Shown here piece by piece: positions 51,765-62,048 of a stretch of DNA of 64,000 bases; positions within the stretch are counted from its first letter, which is position 1; each line of letters starts with the position of its first letter. Position numbers and translations under genes: made by a program. The notes below the pieces were generated by a model. It was not told the origin of the DNA. It did no database searches and saw only the letters and a program-made list of their open reading frames with translations. The DNA comes from Brevundimonas variabilis (lineage in GTDB: Bacteria > Pseudomonadota > Alphaproteobacteria > Caulobacterales > Caulobacteraceae): the NCBI RefSeq assembly GCF_014199945.1, contig NZ_JACHOR010000001.1, positions 558,001-622,000 on the forward strand. The letters are read 5' to 3'.

Positions 51765-52253
51765 ATGAACACGAACCAAGATCACGACATCAAGGTCCTG
51801 AACGGCCTGATCGAGACGACGCTGGATAGCGCCGACGGCTATCGCGAGGCCGCAAAGGAAACCGAGGACACCCGCTACAAGTCGGTGTTCGAGAAGCGCA
51901 GCTTCGAACGCCAGCAGGTGGCGACGGACCTTCAGGGTTCGGTCCGGGTCCTGGGCGGCGAGCCCGAGGACGACGGCTCGATCCTCGCCAAGGCCCACCG
52001 CGCCTTCCTCGACGTCAAACATGCCCTGCTTCGTGACGAACAGGCCGTGGTGAACTCGGTCGAGAATGGCGAAGACCATATCAAGGCCAAGTTCGAGCGG
52101 GCCCTGGAAGATTCCGACGTCTCGGCCACGACGAAGGAAACGATCCGCCGGGCCTATGAGTCGGTGAAATCCGGACATGACCAGATGCGTGACCTGAAGC
52201 ACGCCCTTGAACGCACAGACGGCGTCGACCCGGCACCGCCGCGCGCCATCTGA
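51765..52253 (+). CDS. PA2169/DUF2383 family four-helix-bundle protein
   Basis: 162 aa. Ferritin-like helical pattern: VLNGLIETTLDSADGYREAAK, YKSVFEKRSFERQQVATDLQ, KHALLRDEQAVVNSVENGED. Widespread small soluble proteins of unknown function, often stress-linked. An AAGGAG ribosome site lies nine bases before the ATG. Followed by a strong terminator; monocistronic. Confidence 0.88.
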   Translation: MNTNQDHDIKVLNGLIETTLDSADGYREAAKETEDTRYKSVFEKRSFERQQVATDLQGSVRVLGGEPEDDGSILAKAHRAFLDVKHALLRDEQAVVNSVENGEDHIKAKFERALEDSDVSATTKETIRRAYESVKSGHDQMRDLKHALERTDGVDPAPPRAI

Positions 52254-52275
52254 AGACATTTGACGCGATCGATCG

Positions 52276-52305
52276 AGGCCCCGGCACCGCTGCCGGGGCC
52301 TTTTT
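52276..52305 (+). terminator. Terminator of the PA2169-type gene
   Basis: An 11-bp GC-rich stem (52276-52286 with 52291-52301, CCGC loop) followed by TTTTT, 22 bases after the stop. Confidence 0.95.
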
Positions 52306-52388
52306 CGTGTGTTCGCCGTGACGAGCCCCGACCACAGGTGCTAGAGCCCCGCGCGTCTCCCCGGATCGCTCGCTCACGGACCCTGCCC

Positions 52389-53993
52389 ATGCCCGCCGCC
52401 CCCGACTTTCCGCCTTCCCCTGACGCCGTCCGGCCGGTCCGGGCACTGATCTCGCTGTCGGACAAGGCCGGGCTTGAAGACGCGGCCCGCACCCTGCACG
52501 ATCTGGGCGTGGAGCTGGTCTCGACCGGCGGCACCCGCGCGGCCATCGCCGGCTTCGGCCTGCCGGTAAAGGACGTTGCCGACCTGACCGGCTTTCCCGA
52601 GATGATGGATGGCCGGGTCAAGACCCTGCACCCTGTCGTGCACGGTGGCCTGCTGGGCGTTCGGGACGCTGCGGACCATGCCAAGGCCATGAGCGACCAC
52701 GGCATCGGCGCGATCGATATCGTCTGGATCGACCTCTATCCCTTCGAGAGCACTGTCGCCGCCGGTGGCACGTTCGAGGCTGCCGTCGAGAACATCGACA
52801 TCGGTGGCCCGGCCATGATCCGCTCCGGCTCCAAGAACCACGGCTATGTCGCGGTCTGCGTCGATGCCGCCTCGGTCGCCGAGGTCATGGCGGCCCTGAA
52901 GGCCGACGGCACGACCTCGCTGGCCCTGCGCAAGCGCCTCGCCGCCCGCGCCTTCGCCCGTACCGCCGCCTATGACGCGGCCGTCTCCGGCTGGTTCGCC
53001 GACCAGGTCGAGGATGCCGCCCCGGCGCGCAAGTCGATCTCGGGCGCGCTTGCCCAGACCCTGCGCTATGGCGAAAACCCGCACCAGACCGGGGCCTTCT
53101 ATCGGACTGCAGAGGTCCGCCCGGGCGTCGCCCGCGCCGAACAGGTCCAGGGCAAGGAACTGGGCTACAACAATATTGCCGACGCCGATGCCGCCTATGA
53201 ACTGGTTGCCGAGTTCGAGGCCCCCGCCTGCGTCATCGTCAAACATGCCAATCCCTGCGGCGTCGCCGTCGGGGCGGACCTGTCCGAAGCCTATGCGCGC
53301 GCCCTGGAGTGCGATTCCGTCTCGGCCTTCGGGGGCGTGATTGCCGTCAACCGCCCGCTGAACGGGGCCGACGCCCGCGCGATCACCGACATCTTCACCG
53401 AGGTCGTCATCGCCCCCGGTGCCGACGAGGATGCCCGGGCTGTCTTCGCCGCCAAGAAGAACCTGCGCCTGCTGATCACGGACGGCCTGCCCGACGCCCA
53501 TGGCCCGGGCGAGGTGTTCCGCTCGGTCGCCGGAGGCTTTCTGGTGCAGGGCCGCGACCGGTCTCGCCTGACGGCCGCCGACCTGCGGATCGTCACGCGC
53601 CGCCAGCCGACGCCGACCGAGATCGCCGACATGCTGTTCGCCTTCACCGTCGCCAAACACGTCAAGTCCAATGCCATCGTCTATGCGAAGGACGGCCAGA
53701 CCGCCGGTATCGGCGCTGGCCAGATGAACCGTCGCGACAGCGCCCGGATCGCCGCCATCCGCGCCCGCGAGGCCGGAGAGGCCAAGGGGCTGGCCCATTC
53801 GCTGGCCGAGGGCTCGGCCTGTGCCTCCGAGGCCTTCTTCCCGTTCGCCGACGGCCTGCTGGAAGCCATCGGGGCGGGGGCCACCGCCGTCATCCAGCCC
53901 GGTGGCTCGATGCGCGACGCCGAGGTCATCGCCGCCGCTGACGAGGCCGGCATTGCCATGGCCTTCACCGGCGTCCGGGTCTTCCGCCACTAG
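52389..53993 (+). CDS. purH: Bifunctional AICAR transformylase / IMP cyclohydrolase
   Basis: 534 aa. N-terminal MGS-like cyclohydrolase half with [11 protein letters not shown] and [17 protein letters not shown]-terminal AICAR formyltransferase half with [25 protein letters not shown], and [14 protein letters not shown] [11 protein letters not shown] near the end. Catalyses the last two steps of de novo purine synthesis. Start ATG 52389; the frame is open to 52260 but that part overlaps the previous terminator. Confidence 0.97.
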   Translation: MPAAPDFPPSPDAVRPVRALISLSDKAGLEDAARTLHDLGVELVSTGGTRAAIAGFGLPVKDVADLTGFPEMMDGRVKTLHPVVHGGLLGVRDAADHAKAMSDHGIGAIDIVWIDLYPFESTVAAGGTFEAAVENIDIGGPAMIRSGSKNHGYVAVCVDAASVAEVMAALKADGTTSLALRKRLAARAFARTAAYDAAVSGWFADQVEDAAPARKSISGALAQTLRYGENPHQTGAFYRTAEVRPGVARAEQVQGKELGYNNIADADAAYELVAEFEAPACVIVKHANPCGVAVGADLSEAYARALECDSVSAFGGVIAVNRPLNGADARAITDIFTEVVIAPGADEDARAVFAAKKNLRLLITDGLPDAHGPGEVFRSVAGGFLVQGRDRSRLTAADLRIVTRRQPTPTEIADMLFAFTVAKHVKSNAIVYAKDGQTAGIGAGQMNRRDSARIAAIRAREAGEAKGLAHSLAEGSACASEAFFPFADGLLEAIGAGATAVIQPGGSMRDAEVIAAADEAGIAMAFTGVRVFRH

Positions 53994-54017
53994 GGGTCGA
54001 CTGGGCCGCGAGCGGGC

Positions 54018-54821
54018 TCAGCGCAGCAGGTCGGACCACCGCCAGCGGCCGGTGCCCAGCGCCACCCTGGCACCGCCCGGCGCGTCCGAGAGGGTCACGA
54101 GCACCAGCCCTCGCATGGCCTGGGTCCGGCAGGCGGCCGGGGCGAACGCGACCTCCAGGGCAATAGCCTGGCGCACGCCCGCCAGCCCCTTGCCGGCCTG
54201 TCCGGGGTTCTGGCGCCAGTCTCCGTCCCATACCAGCAGGGCCCGCCCCCCCACGCTGCGCTGGACCTCGGCCACGGTCCGGCGGATGTCGTCGTCCTCG
54301 CGCAGTTTCGTCTGCAGTCTGGCGACCATGTCGCAGGACCCGCCGCCATTGCCCTGACCGCGACCCGGGCCGCCATCGCCCCCGGACCCCGACCCCTGCC
54401 CCCCGGTGTCCCCCGCACGCATGGCACCGACCAGCTCGGCCTCGCTGACCGTCGCCATGGTTGCCGTTGCCACGGCCGCGACGGCGAGCTCGGACCGGAC
54501 CTCGGGCGGGGTCACCGGCCGGCGGGTCGCCACCGGAGCCGCCAGCGGCAGGGGCGGTGTCGCCGGGGCCTCGCTCGGCACCGGCGCGCTGGCGGCGGGT
54601 GCCGGACTCCCGGTCTCGCTCCCCGGCTCGGGCAGGGGTTCGGCCACAGGCGTCTGCAGCGGACGGGGCACCGACAGCGTGATCTCGATCGGCGGAGGCC
54701 GGGCGGCGAGGGGCTGGGGATCCGGCCGGGGCGAACCCGGCAACAGCAACAACCCGCCGATGCCGATGTGGATCGCCGCGCTGACCACACCGGCCGCCCA
54801 GCGTCGTCGTGTCCGGCTCAA
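54018..54821 (-). CDS. Pro-rich single-pass envelope protein, TonB-like N-terminus
   Basis: 267 aa. A short cytoplasmic start and one membrane helix (RRWAAGVVSAAIHIGIGGLL) are followed by a ~110-residue Pro/Ala-rich region and a Gly-rich stretch; the C-terminal ~110 residues form a small domain (SCDMVARLQTKLREDDDIRR, VWDGDWRQNPGQAGKGLAG). The N-terminal plan resembles TonB, TolA or similar energy-coupling proteins, but the C-terminal domain does not clearly match TonB. Function unknown. Converges with purH (24 bases) and is divergent from the OmpA-like gene. Confidence 0.75.
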   Translation of the reverse strand: MSRTRRRWAAGVVSAAIHIGIGGLLLLPGSPRPDPQPLAARPPPIEITLSVPRPLQTPVAEPLPEPGSETGSPAPAASAPVPSEAPATPPLPLAAPVATRRPVTPPEVRSELAVAAVATATMATVSEAELVGAMRAGDTGGQGSGSGGDGGPGRGQGNGGGSCDMVARLQTKLREDDDIRRTVAEVQRSVGGRALLVWDGDWRQNPGQAGKGLAGVRQAIALEVAFAPAACRTQAMRGLVLVTLSDAPGGARVALGTGRWRWSDLLR

Positions 54822-55034
54822 CTTGGGCGTCGCATCATGACCATGTGGCGCAGCGGACCATCCCTCCGCGTCAGAATGGGGGCGTCCGGCGTTATGCGAA
54901 CCGTGGCGGGATCGGGGTCGGAATCGGCCAGCCCTGCCCCGTCTGCGTCATCACCACGCCATCACGATCCCGTCACCTCCCGCCCGCGCATCCTTCCCCC
55001 GGGTCCGGCGCACCCGCAACGACAGAGACCTGCC

Positions 55035-55607
55035 TTGACCCGAACCCTCTCCCGTTCCGCCACCGCGGCATCCGCAGCCCTGCTGGGTGCGCTCGTCCTT
55101 TCGGGCTGCGCCAGCCACCGCTTCGTCCGCGACCAGGTCGAGGTCGTCGACACCCGCGTGACCACCGTCGACGGTCGCGTGACCCAGGTCGAGGGCTTGG
55201 CCGGTGAGGCCCTGAACCGCGCCAATGCCGCCCAGAAGCTGGCCGAGGGCAAATTCCTGTACGAGGTCGTCCTGTCCGACGACTCGGTGAAATTCCCGTC
55301 CGACCGCGATGCCCTGTCGCCCGAGGCCGAAGCGCGCCTTGGTGAACTGGCCCAGCGGCTGCGGGCCGAAAATGCCAATGTCTATCTCGAGATCCAGGGC
55401 CATACCGACGCCGCTGGTCCGGAATCCTACAACAATGCCCTCGGCGAGGCCCGGGCCGAAGCCGTGCGCCGCTATCTGAGCCGCCAGGGCATCGCCCTGA
55501 ACCGGATGGCCACCATTTCCTACGGCGAAGAGAGCCCCGTCGCTCCGAACGACACGGCCGAAGGCCGGTCGCAGAACCGCCGCGTCGCCATCGTCGTCCT
55601 GAGCTAG
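55035..55607 (+). CDS. OmpA-family lipoprotein (peptidoglycan-binding), TTG start
   Basis: 190 aa. Signal peptide with lipobox (ASAALLGALVLSGC), a short coiled-coil segment built of VTTVDGRVTQVEGLAGEA-like repeats (residues ~40-65), and a C-terminal OmpA-like domain with EIQGHTDAAGPESYNNALGE and EGRSQNRRVAI. Probably anchors the outer membrane to peptidoglycan, as Pal or YiaD do. The TTG at 55035 is the only start that places the signal peptide at the N-terminus; the upstream open frame to 54768 is not plausible. Confidence 0.85.
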   Translation: MTRTLSRSATAASAALLGALVLSGCASHRFVRDQVEVVDTRVTTVDGRVTQVEGLAGEALNRANAAQKLAEGKFLYEVVLSDDSVKFPSDRDALSPEAEARLGELAQRLRAENANVYLEIQGHTDAAGPESYNNALGEARAEAVRRYLSRQGIALNRMATISYGEESPVAPNDTAEGRSQNRRVAIVVLS

Positions 55608-55653
55608 ACGAGGACGGCTGCAAGGCCGACCAACAACGGATAGGGTGTTCGCC

Positions 55654-56406
55654 ATGGACACCCTATCCGCCCGCTGGGCCCGGCTGGAGCCGCACACGAC
55701 CCTCGTCGGCCCCGACGACGACCGCCCGCGCCCGACCGCCCTGCTGTTTCATGGCTGCGGGGGTCTGAGGCCTCATCTCCCGAAATATGCCGAGGCGGCC
55801 CGCGCCGTCGGATGGCGCGCCGCCATCGTCGATTCCTATGCATCGCGCGGCTGGAGCCGGAACTTTGCCATGGCGACGGTCTGCACCGGCCTGCAGTTCC
55901 ACGGCCACGAACGCGCCGGTGATATCCTGGCCACGATCGCCGGCCTGTCGCAGCGACCCGAGATCGACGACAAATGCCTGGCCCTGGCCGGCTGGAGCCA
56001 CGGCGGCTGGGGCATCATGGAGGCGATGAGCGCCGACCCGAACCGGAAAGGGGCCATGGGCGTGATCGATGCCGAGGCCTGCGACCTGACCGGGGTCCGG
56101 GCGACCTGGCTGGCCTACCCCTATGTCGGCATCGCGGCAGCCAATCGCATGAAGCCCTGGCGGCACTGTCCCCGCGTTCTGGCCGTCATCGCCCGGCGCG
56201 ACCACCTGACCACGGTGCGCAATGCCGAACGGGTGCACGACATGGTCCGCAACTGCGGAGCCGAGGTCGAGACCTGGATCGCCGAGGGGACCCACAGTTT
56301 CGACGAGCCCACCGGGGTTCCCCCGATGCGTCATGATCTTGCACTGACCGACGAGTCGATCCGGCGGTTCAGGGCCCTGCTCGAGGATGTCGCCCAGCCG
56401 GGCTGA
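55654..56406 (+). CDS. Dienelactone hydrolase family alpha/beta hydrolase
   Basis: 250 aa. Oxyanion-type HGCGG (ALLFHGCGGLR), nucleophile Ser115 in GWSHGG, and a probable catalytic His in the C-terminal EGTHSFDEP. Asp likely in ARRDHLTTV. The cytoplasmic hydrolase substrate cannot be named. Start ATG 55654 (GTG at 55645 would add three residues). Convergent with trpS (six bases). Confidence 0.85.
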   Translation: MDTLSARWARLEPHTTLVGPDDDRPRPTALLFHGCGGLRPHLPKYAEAARAVGWRAAIVDSYASRGWSRNFAMATVCTGLQFHGHERAGDILATIAGLSQRPEIDDKCLALAGWSHGGWGIMEAMSADPNRKGAMGVIDAEACDLTGVRATWLAYPYVGIAAANRMKPWRHCPRVLAVIARRDHLTTVRNAERVHDMVRNCGAEVETWIAEGTHSFDEPTGVPPMRHDLALTDESIRRFRALLEDVAQPG

Positions 56407-56412
56407 GCTGGA

Positions 56413-57456
56413 TCAGGCCCGCCAGAAGCCCACGATCCGCTTGACCTCGTCGACCACCGGATCGGCGATCGCAGCAGCACGCTCAGCGCCGTCTTTCAGG
56501 ACCCGGTCGATCTCGGCGGTATCGGCCATCAGGCGGCGCATCTCGGCACTGACGGGAGCCAGTGAGGCGACGGCAAGATCAGCCAGCGCCGGCTTGAAGG
56601 CCCCGAAACCCTGGCCGCCGAACTGCGCCAGCACCTCGTCGCGGCTGATGTCGGCCAGGGCTGCATAGAGGGTCACAAGATTCTTGGCCTCGGCCCGGTC
56701 GCCCAGACCGTCGACTGTCTCCGGCAGCGGCTCCGCATCGGTGCGGGCCTTGCGGATCTTGGCCGCGATCGTGTCGGCGTCGTCGGTCAGGTTGATGCGC
56801 GACTGGTCGGACGGATCCGACTTCGACATCTTGGCCGAGCCGTCCCGCAGCGACATGACGCGCGGGGCCGGTCCCTGGGTCAGGGGTTCGGGCAGGGGGA
56901 AGAAGCCCGGCACGCCGAAGTCGGTGTTGAATTTGGCGGCGATGTCGCGGGTCAGTTCCAGATGCTGTTTCTGGTCCTCGCCGGTCGGCACCTCGGTCGC
57001 CTTGTACAGCAGGATGTCCGCCGCCTGCAGCACCGGATAGGTGTAGAGGCCGACGCTGGAGCGTTCCTTGTGCTTGCCGGACTTCTCCTTGAACTGGGTC
57101 ATCCGGTCCAGCCAGCCGAGACGGGCCACGCAGTTGAACACCCAGGCCAGCTCCGCATGGGCCCGCACCGCCGACTGCGGAAAGATCACCGACTTCGCCG
57201 GATCCAGTCCGGAGGCCAGATAGGCCGCCGCGATCTCGCGCGTCTGGGCCGTCAGCAGGGCCGGATCCTGCCAGACGGTGATGGCATGCAGGTCGGCGAC
57301 GAACAGGAAACAGGGCGCGCCCGCGTCCTGCAGCTGGGTGAACCGCTTCAACGCCCCCAGATAGTTGCCGAGATGCAGGGCCCCGGACGCCTGGATGCCC
57401 GAAAGGACACGGCGCGGACCGGTGTAGGCGGAGACGGTATCAGGGGCGTCGGACAT
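56413..57456 (-). CDS. trpS: Tryptophanyl-tRNA synthetase
   Basis: 347 aa class I synthetase. HIGH-like ALHLGNYLG (residues ~26-34), KMSKS in [12 protein letters not shown], and [22 protein letters not shown] at 57456 (six codons inside the longer open frame). Part of the conserved block mutS-glnD-murJ-trpS; 38 bases downstream of murJ on the same strand. Confidence 0.97.
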   Translation of the reverse strand: MSDAPDTVSAYTGPRRVLSGIQASGALHLGNYLGALKRFTQLQDAGAPCFLFVADLHAITVWQDPALLTAQTREIAAAYLASGLDPAKSVIFPQSAVRAHAELAWVFNCVARLGWLDRMTQFKEKSGKHKERSSVGLYTYPVLQAADILLYKATEVPTGEDQKQHLELTRDIAAKFNTDFGVPGFFPLPEPLTQGPAPRVMSLRDGSAKMSKSDPSDQSRINLTDDADTIAAKIRKARTDAEPLPETVDGLGDRAEAKNLVTLYAALADISRDEVLAQFGGQGFGAFKPALADLAVASLAPVSAEMRRLMADTAEIDRVLKDGAERAAAIADPVVDEVKRIVGFWRA

Positions 57457-57494
57457 GTCGGGGCAATGCCTCAAGCAACGGTTGAGGGCAAGGT

Positions 57495-59198
57495 CTAGCG
57501 GCCTCGCCGCAGCAGCCCGCGGACCTCGCCGATGGTCACCGCACGGGTCGCAAAGGCCAGTCCGACATAGACCAGCCCGCCAAGACCCGTGACCAGCAGC
57601 AGGCTGATCTCCTTGGCCCCGTGCGACGATCCGATCCCGGCCAGCAGTTCGGCAATGGGGGCTTCATAGACGGGACGCGCCCATGAGGCCGCCGCGACGA
57701 CCGCGCCGAGGCCCGCGCTGGCCAGCAGGATGCGGGCCAGGCGCGAGATCGCTGCAGCGCCGGGCCGGTACAGATCCCGACGCCACAGCCGGCCGGCGAG
57801 CAGCAGGGCGTTGACCCAGGCCGAGGCGCTCACCGCTGCGGCAATACCCGCCACCCCCATGCCAAGGTTGAACAGTCCGATGGCCAGCACGGCGTTCACG
57901 GCGACCGACACCAGGGCAAAGGTCATCGGCGACCGGGTGTCGCGACGCGCGAAATAGGCCGGAGACAGGATACGGATCAGCACGAAGGCCGGAACGCCCC
58001 AGCCGAACTGCAGCAGAATTCCCGCCGTCGCCCGGGCGTCGACCTCGAGAAAGGCGGCGCGCGTGAACAGGGCATCGATCAGGAAATAGGGCATGGCCAT
58101 CAGGGCGGCGGCTGCAGGCAGGGTCAGGGCCATGGACAGGATCATGGCCTCGTCCATCGAGGACTGCTGCTGGCCCTTGTCCTCGGACGCCACGGCCCGG
58201 GAGAGACGGGGCAACAGGGCGATGCCGATGGCGACGCCCACCAGCCCCAGAGGCAGCTGGTACAGCCGGTCCGCCGTCGACAGCCAGGAGCGACCGCCGT
58301 CCACCCAGCTGGACAGGTTCTGCGAGATGAAGACGTTGATCTGGGTCGCCGAATTTCCGATGGCCGCCGGGATGGCGGTGATGATGATGGCCTTCACCGG
58401 CCCTGTCAGCCTTGGCATCGACAGCCGGACATTGGCTCCGGCCTTGCGCACCGCCCACCAGCACAGCCCGGCCTGCGCGACCCCGGCGATGCCGACGGCC
58501 CAGGATGCGGCATAGGCCGCCTGGATCGGGCCGCCTGTGGCCGGGATCACGGCCGCCAGCATGATCAGGTTCAGCAGGATCGGATAGGCACCCGAGACGA
58601 TGAACCGTCCCCGGGCATTCAGCACGCCGCTGAGCAGGGCCGCCACCGCCATGCAGGGCAGATAGGGCATAGTGATCTGGGTCAGGACGACGGCCAGCTT
58701 GAACCGCACCGGATCATCGAGGAAGCCCGAGTTCATGACGGTCATGATCCACGGCATCGTCAGCTGCGCCAGGATCGTCAGGGCCACGGTGATGGCGGCG
58801 ATGACGGCCAGCGCATCGGTCGCGACCCGGTCTGCGGCCTCCTGACCCTCGGTCTCCAGCGTCCGGGCATAGGCGGGAACGAAGGCGGCGGCGAAGGCTC
58901 CCTCGGCAAAGATGCGACGGAACAGGTTGGGGAAATTCAGGGCCGTGTAATAGGCGTCCCCGGCCGGTCCGATCGAAGCCCCCAGATAGCCCGTGATGAC
59001 CGTATCGCGCGCGAAACCGGCCAGCCGACTGATCAGGGTCATGCCGCTGAAGATGGCCGAGGACCGCATCATGCCGCCCCCCTTGCCCGAGGTCGTGGCC
59101 GATGCGGGCGGCTGGACCATCGGATCAACGGTGGCCGAGGCCGCTGGAACGGCAGCAGCGGGCTCGATCGGCGCAGGCGGGCGGGGTGTTTCGGTCAT
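57495..59198 (-). CDS. murJ: Lipid II flippase MurJ
   Basis: 567 aa, 14 membrane helices (MVF family). Core blocks: [38 protein letters not shown] and [14 protein letters not shown]. Flips lipid II for peptidoglycan synthesis. The first ~43 residues are a Pro/Ala-rich extension; Met43/Met44 (about 59072) could be the true start of the conserved part. The region upstream holds a long inverted repeat. Confidence 0.95.
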   Translation of the reverse strand: MTETPRPPAPIEPAAAVPAASATVDPMVQPPASATTSGKGGGMMRSSAIFSGMTLISRLAGFARDTVITGYLGASIGPAGDAYYTALNFPNLFRRIFAEGAFAAAFVPAYARTLETEGQEAADRVATDALAVIAAITVALTILAQLTMPWIMTVMNSGFLDDPVRFKLAVVLTQITMPYLPCMAVAALLSGVLNARGRFIVSGAYPILLNLIMLAAVIPATGGPIQAAYAASWAVGIAGVAQAGLCWWAVRKAGANVRLSMPRLTGPVKAIIITAIPAAIGNSATQINVFISQNLSSWVDGGRSWLSTADRLYQLPLGLVGVAIGIALLPRLSRAVASEDKGQQQSSMDEAMILSMALTLPAAAALMAMPYFLIDALFTRAAFLEVDARATAGILLQFGWGVPAFVLIRILSPAYFARRDTRSPMTFALVSVAVNAVLAIGLFNLGMGVAGIAAAVSASAWVNALLLAGRLWRRDLYRPGAAAISRLARILLASAGLGAVVAAASWARPVYEAPIAELLAGIGSSHGAKEISLLLVTGLGGLVYVGLAFATRAVTIGEVRGLLRRGR

Positions 59199-59216
59199 CG
59201 GATACCAGAGGGTCCG

Positions 59217-59340
59217 CTCATCCCGGCACCAGCCGGGACCCAGTTCTGTGGGCATACCGATCGCGCCGGCTTGCCACCGATGCCGATCCTGCGCGCCGTG
59301 CCTGTTCAGGGCACTGGGTCCCGGCTTTCGCCGGGATGAG
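59217..59340. repeat. Large imperfect inverted repeat between glnD and murJ
   Basis: Two ~27-base arms, 59217-59243 and 59314-59340, starting CTCATCCCGGC and ending in the matching CCGGGATGAG, around 70 bases of spacer. Few mismatches between arms. On the minus strand it lies just after the glnD stop and before murJ, so it could fold in the transcript. Same family as 49093-49122. Confidence 0.8.
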
Positions 59341-59363
59341 CGGAGAAAGAGAGTGGTCCTGCC

Positions 59364-62048
59364 CTAGCGCGCTTCGGAGGGCAGCGAAACGGTCCGGGAT
59401 CGCAAAGGCCGATTCAGGTCGGACACGTCCCTCGCACTGGCGCGGGCGGCGACGATGCGACGGCCGGTCGGAGCCTCGGGTGTGCGGTCCAGCACGGCCT
59501 CCAGCGCGACCTGGACCGTGGTCAGCAGTTCATCCGACACGATCTTCCCGCCCTCGGCATCCGTGACGTAGAAACTGTCGACCGCACGCTCCCCGAAGCT
59601 CGCCACATGGGCCGAGCGGATCGACAGGTCGTGATCGCTGAGGGTGCGCGACAGTTCGGCCAGCAGGCCGGGCCGGTCGGCGCCGGAGACCTCGATCACC
59701 GTCGCATGGGCCGATGCTCCAGGGTCGATCATCACCACCGGGCGCACATCGAACACGGCCCGCCTCGGGGTGGCCGGCGGCATGGCGGGCGGGGCGACGG
59801 GCTGCTCCCCCCGGGCCGCCGCTTCCAGGGCCGCAATCAGGGTTTTCAGACGACGCGGCTCGGCCTGGCCGTAGGGCAAGTCCGCCCCGTCCTGCACCTG
59901 GAACACGTCCAGCACCGTGCCGTCCTCGGCCGTCGCGACACGGGCTCCGGTCACATCGGCCCCGGCGGCGGCCAGCACAGCGGCCAGGTCGGCGAACAGG
60001 CCCGGGCGGTCGCGGGCGGCCAGGGCGATCTCGGTCGTGCGCTCGATCTGGCCCACCTTGCCGGTCGTGGCCTCGGCCGCCGCCCCGGTTCTCGCCGCCC
60101 GGGCAATGAGGTCGTGATGTCCGGCCATGGGATCGATCCGCTCGATGTCCTCGCCCCGGAACAGGGCCTCGACCGCCGAATAGAGGCTGCGCATCAGCTG
60201 GCCCTTCCAGCTGTTCCACACCCCCGGTCCGACCGCCCGGATATCGGCCACGGTCAGGACCAGCAGCAGGCGCAGCCGTTCGGGATCCCCGACCAGTTCG
60301 GCAAAGGCGCGCACGGTCTCCGGGTCCGAGACATCGCGCTTCTGGGCATAGTCCGACAGGGCCAGATGGTTGCGCACCAGCCAGACGACCAGTTCGATCC
60401 GCCGCGTCTCGACCCCCAGCCGTTCGCAGGCCCGGCGCGCGGCGATGGCCCCGTCCTCCAGCTGGCCCCGCTCGCCCCCCTTGCCGACGTCATGCAGCAG
60501 CATGGCCAGCATCAGCACCTCGATGTCGGCGATCAGATGGATCACCTCGTGGGCCAGCGGGTGGTCGCCCTCCAGCTTGCCGCGCCAGATGTCGTTGATG
60601 ATGCCGATGGCCTGCAGCGTGTGCTCGTCCACCGTATAGGCGTGATACATGTTGAACTGGGTCTGGCCCACGATCCGGCCCCATTCCGGCAGGAACCGGC
60701 CCAGCAGCCCCGTCTCGTTCATGATCGTCAGCACCCGGTAGGGCCGCTGTCCGTGGGCCAGGACATGCAGCAGGGCCGCGGTCGCGCGGGGATCGCGCCG
60801 CAGCTTCGGCGTCACCAGGGCCAGAGACCGCGTCACGGCCGAAAAGGCGTGCGGGTGCAGGTCCAGGTCATGGGTGTCGGCACAGACGAACAGGCTCAGC
60901 AGGCGGACCGGGTCCTCGGCGAACACCTCGGGCCCTGTGACCGAAAGCCGGCCGCCGTCCTCGATGAATCCCGGCACGCCGAGGTTCTTCTTCCGCCCCG
61001 GCATCAGCCGCGACAGGCTCATCGTGTTCTTCTGCTGGCGGGCCTCCAGCGTCGCGCTCATGGCCCGGGTCAGCGCCCCGACGTCGCGCGCCGTCAGGAA
61101 GTAGCGACGCATGAACCGCTCGACCGCCGGCTCGTCGCCCCGCCCGCGCCAGCCCATCCGCCGGGCGACCTCGGGCTGGAGATCGAAGGTCAGCTTTTCC
61201 TCGGCCCGCCCCGCCGTCAGGTGCAGATGCCCCCGCACCCGCCAGAGGAAGTCGAACGCCTCTTCGAAGGTGCGCCGCTCGCGGGCGGTCAGCAGGTCGT
61301 CCAGAACCCGGGCCCCCAGCGGACTGTCCGGGGCCAGCGACCGCGCGATCCAGAACAGGGTGTTCAGGTCCCGCAGCCCGCCCTTGCCGTCCTTGATGTT
61401 CGGCTCGACCCGGTATCGCACCGCCCCGGCCCGACTGTGGCGGGCGTCGCGCTCTTCCATCTTGGCGGCGATGAAGGCCCGGGGATCGGCCCTGGCCACC
61501 TGTTCACGAAAGGTCGTCAGGAAACGATCGGCCAGCGCCTCGTCACCCGTCAGGTGGCGCGCCTCCAGCAGGGCAGTGCGGATGGTCATGTCGGACCGGG
61601 CCAGCGACAGCCCCTCCTCGACCGACCGCGCCGATGACCCGACCTTGAGGCCCAGATCCCACAGGACGTAGAGCATGAATTCCGCGACCGTCTCGGTCCG
61701 GGCGGTGGTCTTCCAGGGCCGCAGGAAGATCAGGTCCAGATCGGAAAACGGAGCCAGCACGCCGCGCCCGTACCCCCCGACCGCGATCAGGGTCAGGGTC
61801 TCGGCCTCGGTCGGATTGTGGGACGGGTAAAGCGTCTGGGTCGTGAACCGCCACAGGGCGATCAGCATCTCGTCGGCGGCGGCGGAATACTGGCGCGCCA
61901 CCTCGACCCCGGGCAGGCCATTGGCAAGACGGGCGGCCACCTTGTCCCGGGCCGCATCGTAATGGGTCTTCAGAATCGCCGCGACCGCCGCGCGCACATT
62001 CGGCCCCTGCACCACGGCATCCAGACGCTCGTCGAGCGTGGGGGTCAT
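59364..62048 (-). CDS. glnD: [Protein-PII] uridylyltransferase/uridylyl-removing enzyme
   Basis: 894 aa. Nucleotidyltransferase motif GGYGRGVLAPFSDLDLIFL (residues 91-109), HD hydrolase domain with MLLHDVGKGGERG, and two ACT domains near the C-terminus (RDRPGLFADLAAVLAAAGAD and SGADRPGLLAELSRTLSDHD). Uridylylates GlnB/GlnK according to glutamine, controlling nitrogen metabolism. The ATG overlaps the mutS stop (ATGA, 62045-62048). Confidence 0.97.
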   Translation of the reverse strand: MTPTLDERLDAVVQGPNVRAAVAAILKTHYDAARDKVAARLANGLPGVEVARQYSAAADEMLIALWRFTTQTLYPSHNPTEAETLTLIAVGGYGRGVLAPFSDLDLIFLRPWKTTARTETVAEFMLYVLWDLGLKVGSSARSVEEGLSLARSDMTIRTALLEARHLTGDEALADRFLTTFREQVARADPRAFIAAKMEERDARHSRAGAVRYRVEPNIKDGKGGLRDLNTLFWIARSLAPDSPLGARVLDDLLTARERRTFEEAFDFLWRVRGHLHLTAGRAEEKLTFDLQPEVARRMGWRGRGDEPAVERFMRRYFLTARDVGALTRAMSATLEARQQKNTMSLSRLMPGRKKNLGVPGFIEDGGRLSVTGPEVFAEDPVRLLSLFVCADTHDLDLHPHAFSAVTRSLALVTPKLRRDPRATAALLHVLAHGQRPYRVLTIMNETGLLGRFLPEWGRIVGQTQFNMYHAYTVDEHTLQAIGIINDIWRGKLEGDHPLAHEVIHLIADIEVLMLAMLLHDVGKGGERGQLEDGAIAARRACERLGVETRRIELVVWLVRNHLALSDYAQKRDVSDPETVRAFAELVGDPERLRLLLVLTVADIRAVGPGVWNSWKGQLMRSLYSAVEALFRGEDIERIDPMAGHHDLIARAARTGAAAEATTGKVGQIERTTEIALAARDRPGLFADLAAVLAAAGADVTGARVATAEDGTVLDVFQVQDGADLPYGQAEPRRLKTLIAALEAAARGEQPVAPPAMPPATPRRAVFDVRPVVMIDPGASAHATVIEVSGADRPGLLAELSRTLSDHDLSIRSAHVASFGERAVDSFYVTDAEGGKIVSDELLTTVQVALEAVLDRTPEAPTGRRIVAARASARDVSDLNRPLRSRTVSLPSEAR

